From IMG/VR virus record IMGVR_UViG_3300032235_000715, positions 1-64,000 of that record: a stretch of 64,000 nucleotides of DNA. One strand, 5' to 3'. Made by a program: the position numbers and the translations under genes. Of the stretch, positions 25,701 to 31,490 are shown in pieces. Source of the DNA: a virus. The stretch's first letter is position 1. Each line of letters starts with the position of its first letter. The notes beneath the pieces are model-generated. The model was not told the origin of the DNA. It saw only the letters and a list, made by a program, of their open reading frames with translations, and made no database searches.

Positions 25701-27301
25701 ATGTGCTTGGCATTTCTACTTTAGGCGCATCTTCTGTTGGTAGAGATGCTCTGTTCTCTCTTGTTTCTATAGCAAGTACAAATGAACTTGTTCTAGATAA
25801 TGTACAAGGTGATTTCTCAATTGCTGGAACTGGTAAAACAGTACAATACATTAATAATTCGGGATTAACAACCACTTTAAATTCAACTTCAGGTGGAAAT
25901 GTACAAATTTCGGATATTAATGTAGAAAGCGATGGTTTACATATCGTTGTAAATCATAAGAACCACGGAATGTATTTTAATGACAACTATGTAAGAATTT
26001 CTGGTGTAGAATCAGATGTACCACCAACTAAATTAACCGTAGATTACTTATTGGAGAATACTATAACTGTTGAGAATAGCTCTAATTTCTCAACCTTCGA
26101 AGGAGTTGGTGTAGGAACAACTAATCCAGGTTACGCATTAATTGGCAATAGATTATTTGAATATACTTCTGTCGAAAGCGGAGTTCTTAATGATGTAACT
26201 AATCTTGGATACATTGACCCAGTATTTACTAATAATTTGTTGATTCAGTGTATTATACCATATCAAGCAGGAACTCCTGTTTACAAGTATGAATTGGGTG
26301 GAGTCTCTTTAAAAAGAATCAATGCTACGCATTATCTTGCAAATACAAGTGTTACTGATCCAATATCATTTGATTCATACAACATTAAGGTTCAAATGGA
26401 CTTGAATGGAATTGATCGATCTAATGGATCTAGTTTCCCCAAACTATACTTAAATCAAACTAAGTCTGCTGGTGGATTCAATACAAAAGCAACCCAAAAT
26501 ATACCATTTGAATTGATGACTCCTTCAGTGCAAAATATTACTGTACAAGGGACTACAATTAATGCAGAGGTTAGAACAATTACTGGATCAAGTATTAGTG
26601 GCAACGAAATTCCTTTTGTAAATAGTGGATTTGAACCAGTTACAATAAACAAAACTAACTATTTTACAACTCCAAGAATTATTGCATCCAAGATAAATGA
26701 AGATGCTAAGTTGGGATCATTGATGGGTAAAAAGTCTATGAATTTAAGACTTTTCTTAAATTCAGTAGATTCGAGAGTAAGTCCAGTTATTGATACTCAA
26801 AGAGTTAATGTAGTATTAACTTCAAATAGAATCAATAAGGTAATTACTAATTATGCGACTGATAATAGAGTGAATACAATTGGAACTGACCCATCATCAT
26901 TCCAATATATCTCTAAAGAAATTGGTTTAGAAAATCCAGCTACTTCTATTAAAATTCTATTAGATGCTCACATTAATAATTACTGTGATATAAGAGCATT
27001 TTACGCAATTGGCGAAAATCAAAACTTTATACCTATTTTTACACCTTATCCAGGATATAATAATCTTGATGCTAGAAAACAAATCATAAACTTTGAGAAT
27101 AGTAATGGACTTCCTGATGTATTTGTTCAACCATCACTGTCCTTTGGATTTGAAACTAACAATATTGATTTTAGAGAATATAGTTTTACTGCCGACCAAT
27201 TGCCTTCATTCAGATTCTATAGAATTAAATTAGTTCTTACATCGACGAATCAAGTTTATCCACCAAGAATTAGAAACCTAAGAGTCATTGCATTAGCATA
27301 A
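19769..27301 (+). CDS. DUF4815 virion structural protein (baseplate/fibre-associated)
   Basis: A 2510-residue protein. The N-terminus (DANNDYHKVLFKPGYPIQARELTTLQ, residues 18-43) and the QILVFKPGK-like segment (YQISPGKAFVRGYEVE, about 355-370) are typical of DUF4815 structural proteins that follow gp8 in cyanophages, where gp9/gp10 stand in T4. A striking Tyr/Trp/Gly-rich stretch lies near 1336-1370. A GSGY-type repeat pair occurs near residues 1915-1975. The last 250 residues form a conserved C-terminal domain (NNYCDIRAFYAIGENQNF). Likely links the baseplate to long or short tail fibres; that role is inferred from position and size. Confidence 0.75.
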   Translation: MSQVTNLNVSPYFDDFDANNDYHKVLFKPGYPIQARELTTLQTILQNQVEKFGQHFFKEGAKVIPGNTSYNQFYYAVELNNTYLGVPLDAYVEQLVGSKITGQTSGITAVVEKVLLSTDSERGNVTLYVNYLSSSTQNNSTVQFLDGESISSNVTITSGLLGNTSISAGTPFGITVTSNATSIGSAFSITEGVYFIRGYFVTVNTETLILDQYSNTPNYRVGLFVNEEIINSDIDETLNDNSQGFNNYAAPGADRLKISVSLFKKDLNDFNDNNFIELASIVDGVIKTVRTPKEYNLIQDELARRTYAESGDYYVTPFDLNIKESLNDGVGNRGIFNTGQFTYGGSTPSENLAIYQISPGKAFVRGYEVETVSPVLLDSEKPRTVATLNDLSINYNTGSSLTLNRVFGSPLIGIGNTYVLSLRDSRVGTASTIAAGKEIGVARVYDFRLESGSYDTTNSDLNQWNISLYDVQTTTEVTLNQPITLSVPTFIKGKNSGATAFLKNSVTNSASIVLYQKNGEFIPNESFIIDGINNNRVAIAITSYGITDIKSVHGIVGSATTFNADTVQSDYFNVGIATISASSGGISTITSSNENFPGKIVKSGNLVRFSNGSSSLPVYASVVSVGKTTISISGVATVTGINQGGLPTSLLNVSDLKILGTKLSKSTDDTLYTVLPRPNISSVDLTNASLTIRKTFNVTIADNQLSTPVTAGENETFLPFDEERYTLMRSDGRTEVLTSDKFDFINGSTQIQIYNLGSNGSATLVATLRKIKPKSKIKLKNRVNSILVDKSKYEASGLGATTLNDGLTYGNYPYGTRVQDESISLNVPDIVNVYGVYESRTTADPSAPTFVLSSINGPTTKTTDLIIGEQFVGQLSGAIGVYAERLTDSQISFIPLNENTFKEGETITFAESNIQAIITTIDASSSSISSNFKFDNGQKGSFYGYGAINRVPSSPEPSKKIKVYFASGYYQGSDNGDITTVESYRGFDYKKDIQIINSVRNSDMIDIRPRVSPYTVAVNSRSPLEFYGRLFNGSGNSSANILASDESIVTTFSYYLGRIDRIYVRKDGTFQVKYGVPSEKPEKPVNVEDALEIATVTLPPYLFDISQASVQFLEHKRYRMVDIKQLENRIKNLEYYTALSTLESSTANLFVPDSSGLDRFKSGFFVDNFSSLNSQESGVPFENSIDPKNKELRPKHYTTAIDLIAGPVEGVDSQADLAFEAPEGNNIRKTGDLITLDYAEVEWLKQIFATRTESVTPFIISFWQGTVELTPATDTWIDTVRLDAKIINVEGNYAQTMALAQQQFNVDPQTGYSPTVWGAWETNWTGKEVIETVKTRTDTSYNYGYYGNWWWGWPYGYGYGYWGHYGYYGWRRGYTTTTVTQDNYREVKETGVQSRTGTTTFVSEQFDKESIGDKVVSRDLVQYLRSRNIQFVAKNVKPLTQIYAFFDGVDVTKYCTPKLLEITMVSGVFAVGETVIGTIQKTGLNVTVINESDPRITFRIAQSNHKEGPYNVPSSTYPLNPYTSQTLPATYSSTSTILNVDTFSLCAQYQGEFSGWVQSGMTLVGKTSGARATIANVRLISDVYTSLIGSFYIPNPNISVNPRFENGSKTFTLINSIINDRNLASTVSEEKFISSGTIETVQENIISTRNARIEQKQDLQQNNVSRTTGAQLVSSNVISKTTNWNRCPWWDPLAQSFLVQEESGIFLTKCDIFFKTKDDAEVPVLFQIRTMQGGYPTQTVLPFSEITLEPDQVNISNDGSVPTSFVFKSPVYLEGGKEYSIVIGSNSNKYNVFISRSGEVDILTQSYVNQPYLGSLFKSQNASTWEPSQWEDLKFTLYRADFLTSGSVEFYSPELSLGNSQVPTLLPNSLNLNSRKVRIGLSSALSDNNLTLGNTVLQQGTNATGNYVGNAGIATGTLQVINAGIGYTPSSGSLTFSGVDLVTVTGSGRNAKANITISNGVAIAATVSVSGNGYQVGDVLGISTLGASSVGRDALFSLVSIASTNELVLDNVQGDFSIAGTGKTVQYINNSGLTTTLNSTSGGNVQISDINVESDGLHIVVNHKNHGMYFNDNYVRISGVESDVPPTKLTVDYLLENTITVENSSNFSTFEGVGVGTTNPGYALIGNRLFEYTSVESGVLNDVTNLGYIDPVFTNNLLIQCIIPYQAGTPVYKYELGGVSLKRINATHYLANTSVTDPISFDSYNIKVQMDLNGIDRSNGSSFPKLYLNQTKSAGGFNTKATQNIPFELMTPSVQNITVQGTTINAEVRTITGSSISGNEIPFVNSGFEPVTINKTNYFTTPRIIASKINEDAKLGSLMGKKSMNLRLFLNSVDSRVSPVIDTQRVNVVLTSNRINKVITNYATDNRVNTIGTDPSSFQYISKEIGLENPATSIKILLDAHINNYCDIRAFYAIGENQNFIPIFTPYPGYNNLDARKQIINFENSNGLPDVFVQPSLSFGFETNNIDFREYSFTADQLPSFRFYRIKLVLTSTNQVYPPRIRNLRVIALA

Positions 27302-27306
27302 TTGAA

Positions 27307-27534
27307 ATGGATTATTTAAGAGTTGAAGGTCACAACAGTCTCCTTAGAGACCCAAATACGAATTCTATTATTAACACAAATATGTCAGAATATCAACAAT
27401 ACATTTCTAGAAGAAATGTAAAAACTGAAGAAGATCAGAAATTGGAGAATTTGGAGTCTGATGTGACTAATATAAAAAATGATTTAAATGAAATAAAATC
27501 TTTACTTAGGAGTTTGATTGATGGATCCCGATAA
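27307..27534 (+). CDS. Small coiled-coil protein
   Basis: A 75-residue protein starting MDYLRVEGHNSLLRDPNTN. Residues 40-75 show heptad spacing of Leu/Ile with many charges (KLENLESDV.NIKNDLNEIKSLL), a good coiled coil. The N-terminal half (VEGHNSLLRDPNTNSIIN) is a recurring motif in small cyanophage proteins encoded between the fibre gene and gp13. The downstream gene overlaps its last 14 bases. It may be a small structural or assembly factor; function is not known. Confidence 0.65.
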   Translation: MDYLRVEGHNSLLRDPNTNSIINTNMSEYQQYISRRNVKTEEDQKLENLESDVTNIKNDLNEIKSLLRSLIDGSR

Positions 27535-27700
27535 AATAGAACTTGAAAATTTGAGCAAAAGTTTCGAATACTTCAAAGTAGCAGCAGAAATTGATAGTAT
27601 TGACAATTTAGATGATGCAAAAAACATCGCAAAGTGTTACTTTAAACTATATTTGAAGCAACAAGAAGTTGTTGCACAACTCATAACATTCAAACCCTAA
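27521..27700 (+). CDS. 59-residue helical hypothetical protein
   Basis: The protein starts MDPDKIELENLSKSFEYFK at an ATG preceded by AGGAG nine bases upstream; a TTG one codon earlier is less likely. It overlaps the preceding gene by 14 bases. It is all-helical by composition (leucine, lysine, alanine) with no recognised family. The following gene is gp13, 23 bases on, with a CTAAATA string (27698-27704) between them that may be a weak late promoter. Confidence 0.6.
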   Translation: MDPDKIELENLSKSFEYFKVAAEIDSIDNLDDAKNIAKCYFKLYLKQQEVVAQLITFKP

Positions 27701-27723
27701 ATATTTTTAAAGAGTGTAGATAA

Positions 27724-28572
27724 ATGGCGCAACCATCTACTAGACAAGAACTAATAGATTACTGCAAAAGAAAACTGGGAGCGCCAGTTTTGGAAATCAA
27801 CGTTGCTGATGAGCAAATTGAAGATCTAGTAGATGATGCTGTTCAATTCTTCCAAGAGCGTCATTTTGATGGTGTCTATCCAACATTCTACAAATATAAA
27901 GTAACTGCAGATGACATTGCTCGCGGAAAAGCGAAGGGAATAAATCCAAATAGTGTTGGAATTGTTACAACAACAGCAACTGCAAATATAGTAGGAACTG
28001 CTACAACTTTTTCATATTATGAAAATAGTAACTATCTTCAAGTCCCACCAAATGTAATTGGAGTGAATAAGATTTTCACTTTTGATGGCGCTAATACCAT
28101 TACACATAATATGTTTAGCGTTAAATATCAGTTATTCTTAAACGATATTTACTATTGGGGGACAACTGAACTATTAAGTTACGCAATGGTTAAAACGTAT
28201 TTGGAAGATTTGGACTTTCTTTTAAATACACAAAAACAAATTAGATTTAATAAGAGGCAAGACAGACTATACCTTGATATTGATTGGGGATCAGTTACAG
28301 AAAATCATTTTTTTGTTATTGACTGCTATTCTACTTTAGATCCAAATGATTATTCTAGAGTTTGGAACGACTCCTTCATCAAACCATATTTAACTTCACT
28401 AATTAAAAAACAGTGGGGACAAAATATGATGAAATTTACTGGTGTTAAGTTACCGGGCGGAGTTGAGTTAAATGGAAGACAAATGTATGATGATGCACAG
28501 AGGGAAATAGATATTTTAATGGAAAAAATGTCCAGTACATACGAACTTCCTCCCTACGATATGATCGGTTAA
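27724..28572 (+). CDS. 13: gp13 neck protein
   Basis: A 282-residue protein (T4 gp13 has 309). It opens with STRQELIDYCKRKLGAPVLEINV and QIEDLVDDAVQFFQERHFDG, the conserved gp13 head of T4-like phages, and keeps LLSYAMVKTYLEDLDFLL and the C-terminal DDAQREIDILMEKM. gp13 and gp14 form the neck that closes filled heads and receives the tail. gp14 follows three bases later, as in T4. Confidence 0.9.
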   Translation: MAQPSTRQELIDYCKRKLGAPVLEINVADEQIEDLVDDAVQFFQERHFDGVYPTFYKYKVTADDIARGKAKGINPNSVGIVTTTATANIVGTATTFSYYENSNYLQVPPNVIGVNKIFTFDGANTITHNMFSVKYQLFLNDIYYWGTTELLSYAMVKTYLEDLDFLLNTQKQIRFNKRQDRLYLDIDWGSVTENHFFVIDCYSTLDPNDYSRVWNDSFIKPYLTSLIKKQWGQNMMKFTGVKLPGGVELNGRQMYDDAQREIDILMEKMSSTYELPPYDMIG

Positions 28573-28575
28573 TCC

Positions 28576-29982
28576 ATGCTAAATCCATTTTTCTTACAAG
28601 GATCAAAATCAGAGCAAGGTCTTATTCAAGATTTGATTAACGAACAGTTGAGGATGTATGGCGTTGAGGTTTATTATTTGCCACGAAAATACATTACCGA
28701 AAAGACAGTAATAAGAGAATTAATAGAATCACAGTTCACTAATGCTTATCCAATAGAAGCATATGTTGATAGTTTTGATGGATATGGTGACAATCCGACA
28801 ATACTTTCAAAATTTGGAATTCAGGCACTTAATGAAATAACTCTAATAATTTCAAGAGAAAGATTTAAAAATTATATCTCTCCATTAATTGGCGGTCAAC
28901 CAAACATTAAATTATCAACAAGACCAAAAGAAGGAGATTTGATTTGGTTTCCTCTGGGAGATAGACTATTTGAAATCAAGTATGTTGAACACGAAAAACC
29001 ATTTTATCAACTACAAGGAATTTATACATATGAGTTAAGGTGCGAACTCTTTAGATATGAAGATGAAATTATTAATACCGGTATAGAAGATATTGATGAT
29101 ACAATCTCCGGTTCCGATAATCAAGATTCTGCTCCTGTTGGGAATATACAAAAACTTACAATGGTTGGGGTTGCGGTTACTGCTACTGCATCAGCAGGAA
29201 TTGTCAATGGAGGAATTAGATTTATTACAGTAACTAATCGTGGAGGGGGATACACGAGTGTTCCCACGGTTGGAATTTCTTCTGCTTCTTCTGGAGGAAA
29301 AACTGCAACTGCAATTGCTAAGATGATAGGTGGAATTGTTGTTTGTAATGATAATACAAATCCATCTGCACAGTCTGTTCAAAGTGTTGAGATAGTTAAT
29401 CCAGGATATGGATACACTGTTGCACCTGGAATTAGATTCGTTGGCGGAGAAGGTAGTGGGGCAACGGCAACGGCAACTATCGGTGATGGAGTTGTTGGTA
29501 TCATAACTGTTACAAATTCTGGGTCTGGATATGTAACTCCTCCCGCAATTACAATTAGCGGAATTTCTACAGTCTCTGCTGCTGCTACTGCTGTCGTTTC
29601 TGTCGCAGGTACTATTGCCCAAATCAGAATTACAAATGCTGGACTTGGTTACAGTGTTGCCCCTACTATAACAATAGCATCACCAAGCGTTATTGGTATA
29701 GGTACATTTATATTTAACGAAGTGGTAACAGGATCTCAAAGTGGTGTTACTGCAAGAGTTAGATCTTGGAATTCTGTAACTAATATTTTAGAAGTTTCTA
29801 ATGTCAATGGACAATTTACTGCCGGCGAGAGTATTGTTGGAGCAGCGTCAAGTGCTTCTTATAAATTGAGGTCTACAGATGTATTCGCTATGAAAGATGG
29901 ATTTACTAATAATGAAGAAATTGAAAGTGAAGCAAATAAAATTGTAGATTTTAGTGAAAGAAATCCTTTTGGAATGCCATAA
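28576..29982 (+). CDS. 14: gp14 neck protein with a repeat-rich insert
   Basis: A 468-residue protein against 256 in T4. Residues 1-190 are gp14-like (LNPFFLQGSKSEQGLIQDL, RMYGVEVYYLPRK, PFYQLQGIYTYELRCELF). The extreme C-terminus EANKIVDFSERNPFGMP is also the gp14 end. Between them, about residues 196-435, lies a block of glycine/alanine/threonine-rich beta repeats (NRGGGYTSVPTV, NPGYGYTVAPGI, NSGSGYVTPPAI, NAGLGYSVAPTI), the same family as in the giant baseplate protein. The insertion leaves both ends of gp14 intact, suggesting a surface domain added to the neck, perhaps whisker-like or sugar-binding; that role is inferred. Confidence 0.88.
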   Translation: MLNPFFLQGSKSEQGLIQDLINEQLRMYGVEVYYLPRKYITEKTVIRELIESQFTNAYPIEAYVDSFDGYGDNPTILSKFGIQALNEITLIISRERFKNYISPLIGGQPNIKLSTRPKEGDLIWFPLGDRLFEIKYVEHEKPFYQLQGIYTYELRCELFRYEDEIINTGIEDIDDTISGSDNQDSAPVGNIQKLTMVGVAVTATASAGIVNGGIRFITVTNRGGGYTSVPTVGISSASSGGKTATAIAKMIGGIVVCNDNTNPSAQSVQSVEIVNPGYGYTVAPGIRFVGGEGSGATATATIGDGVVGIITVTNSGSGYVTPPAITISGISTVSAAATAVVSVAGTIAQIRITNAGLGYSVAPTITIASPSVIGIGTFIFNEVVTGSQSGVTARVRSWNSVTNILEVSNVNGQFTAGESIVGAASSASYKLRSTDVFAMKDGFTNNEEIESEANKIVDFSERNPFGMP

Positions 29983-29984
29983 AC

Positions 29985-29992
29985 CATAAATA
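29985..29992 (+). promoter_or_regulatory. Late promoter motif CATAAATA before gp15
   Basis: CATAAATA lies just after the gp14 stop and 42 bases before gp15. A perfect inverted repeat (29996-30017) follows it inside the expected 5' leader. Confidence 0.6.
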
Positions 29993-29995
29993 AAA

Positions 29996-30017
29996 GTTAT
30001 TATGTTTAAATAATAAC
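29996..30017 (+). other. Inverted repeat in the gp15 leader
   Basis: GTTATTAT (29996-30003) and ATAATAAC (30010-30017) form a perfect 8-bp stem with loop GTTTAA. It sits between the late promoter and the gp15 ATG, so it would be near the 5' end of the transcript. It is AT-only apart from the terminal G-C pair and thus weak; it may stabilise the leader or mark an operator. Confidence 0.4.
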
Positions 30018-30034
30018 ATAAAGGTTTATAAGAC

Positions 30035-31036
30035 ATGTTTGAGTATTTTTATCACGAAATTCTAAGAAGAACTGTTATTGCTTTCGGTTCTTTGTTCAAT
30101 GAGATAAGTATAAAGCACACTAATAATAGTGGAGCTGTTACTAATGTCATTAAAGTTCCTCTTGCTTACGGACCAACGCAAAAATTTCTGGCAAGATTAG
30201 AACAATCTCCAGATTTAAGCAAACCAGTTCAAATTACATTGCCAAGAATGTCATTTGAGTTCACTGGTTTAAATTATGATTCAACAAGGAAATCAACCAC
30301 TACTCAAACATTTACTGCAAAATCAGCAGAAGACGGAAAAGAAACTAAAAAGGTATATCTTCCAGTTCCATATAACATGCAATTTGAACTTAGCATTATG
30401 TCTAAGTTAAATGATGATGCTCTTCAAATTATTGAACAAATTTTACCATATTTTCAACCAGCATATACGATGAGTGTAGAGTTGGTTGATATTATTAATG
30501 AGAAGAGGGACATACCAGTTGTTCTTGAAAATATTACAATGCAGGACGACTATGAAGGAAATTTCACTACAAGAAGAGTATTAATTTATACTTTAAGATT
30601 TACTGTTAAAACTTATCTGTTTGGTCCAGTTTCTTCTGCTTCCAAGGATATTATCAAGAAAACCACAATTGGTTACGTTGCTGGAGATACTACAAATACA
30701 CCAACCAGAGAAATTGTATATTCGGCTCAACCAAGAGCTATCAAGAATTACACAGGAACAGTTGTTACAAATCTTACAAAAGATATTACCACGGAAGATA
30801 TACTCATTACGGTAGACAATGCAAGTTCTATATCAGTAAATACTTACTTAGATCTTGAGGGTGAGGAAGTATTCGTAAGGTCCAAGGCAGGAAATGTTCT
30901 TACTGTGGATAGAGGTAGAGATAATACAACGATAACCTCACACTTAGCAGGATCTTCGGTCAAATCTATTACAACTACAGATAATACGTTAATTGAAGAT
31001 GGCGATGACTTTGGATTTAATGGTATTAATTTATGA
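30035..31036 (+). CDS. 15: gp15 tail sheath stabiliser / tail terminator
   Basis: A 333-residue protein (T4 gp15 has 272). The N-terminus MFEYFYHEILRRTVIAFGSLFN, the PLAYGPTQKFLARL segment and LPRMSFEFTGLNYDSTRK are the conserved gp15 signature. gp15 caps the finished tail and binds gp3 and the neck. The C-terminal 85 residues exceed T4 and contain a DSTxGF/DxExVxVRS-type module (ILITVDNASSISVNTYLD, GEEVFVRS, LTVDRGRD) like those in the giant baseplate protein. The stop codon overlaps the ATG of gp16. Confidence 0.9.
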   Translation: MFEYFYHEILRRTVIAFGSLFNEISIKHTNNSGAVTNVIKVPLAYGPTQKFLARLEQSPDLSKPVQITLPRMSFEFTGLNYDSTRKSTTTQTFTAKSAEDGKETKKVYLPVPYNMQFELSIMSKLNDDALQIIEQILPYFQPAYTMSVELVDIINEKRDIPVVLENITMQDDYEGNFTTRRVLIYTLRFTVKTYLFGPVSSASKDIIKKTTIGYVAGDTTNTPTREIVYSAQPRAIKNYTGTVVTNLTKDITTEDILITVDNASSISVNTYLDLEGEEVFVRSKAGNVLTVDRGRDNTTITSHLAGSSVKSITTTDNTLIEDGDDFGFNGINL

Positions 31037-31464
31037 AAATGACAAAAAAATTTGACAGTTTAAACGATGCCTTTAATGTTGAAGGTGAAATAGTTCCTAT
31101 TGAAACTAAAAGTGAAATTGAAAAAATAGAGACAATTGCCTCTACCGTTGATGATATTAAAAAAGATTATAACTATACAAGAGGAAATTTATATTCGTTA
31201 ATAGAAAAAGGTCAAGAAGCAATTAATGGTATTCTTGAACTTGCTCAAGAAAGTGAGATGCCTCGTGCATATGAGGTTGCAGGACAACTTATCAAAAACG
31301 TTGCTGATGCCACGGATAAATTAATGGATCTCCAGAAGAAACTTAAAGATATTGAAGAAGAAAAACAAAAAGGACCAACAACAGTTAACAATGCACTTTT
31401 TGTTGGATCTACAGCAGAATTGGCAAAACTTCTAAAGCAACAAACTGAAGGAAGTGTAGAATAA
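31033..31464 (+). CDS. 16: gp16 small terminase subunit
   Basis: A 143-residue, strongly helical and charged protein; T4 gp16 has 164. Residues 50-100 (YNYTRGNLYSLIEKGQEAI, GILELAQESEMPRAYEVAGQ) are the conserved gp16 core, which forms rings that stimulate the gp17 motor. The ATG at 31033 overlaps the gp15 stop (ATGA); a second Met two codons on is equally possible. In T4, gp17 follows directly, but here a 625-residue gene with its own late promoter separates them. Confidence 0.87.
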   Translation: MKMTKKFDSLNDAFNVEGEIVPIETKSEIEKIETIASTVDDIKKDYNYTRGNLYSLIEKGQEAINGILELAQESEMPRAYEVAGQLIKNVADATDKLMDLQKKLKDIEEEKQKGPTTVNNALFVGSTAELAKLLKQQTEGSVE

Positions 31465-31470
31465 TAAATA
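31463..31470 (+). promoter_or_regulatory. Late promoter motif AATAAATA before the 625-residue gene
   Basis: AATAAATA overlaps the gp16 stop and lies 20 bases before the next ATG. It gives the inserted mosaic gene and gp17 a promoter of their own. Confidence 0.65.
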
Positions 31471-31490
31471 TAAAAAGATATTCATTTTTT

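Noticed and set aside
29191-29622. Minus-strand 143-residue Ser/Asn-rich ORF opposite gp14
   Set aside because: It is a shadow of the repetitive ACT/GGA codons of the gp14 insert; no SD and low-complexity composition.
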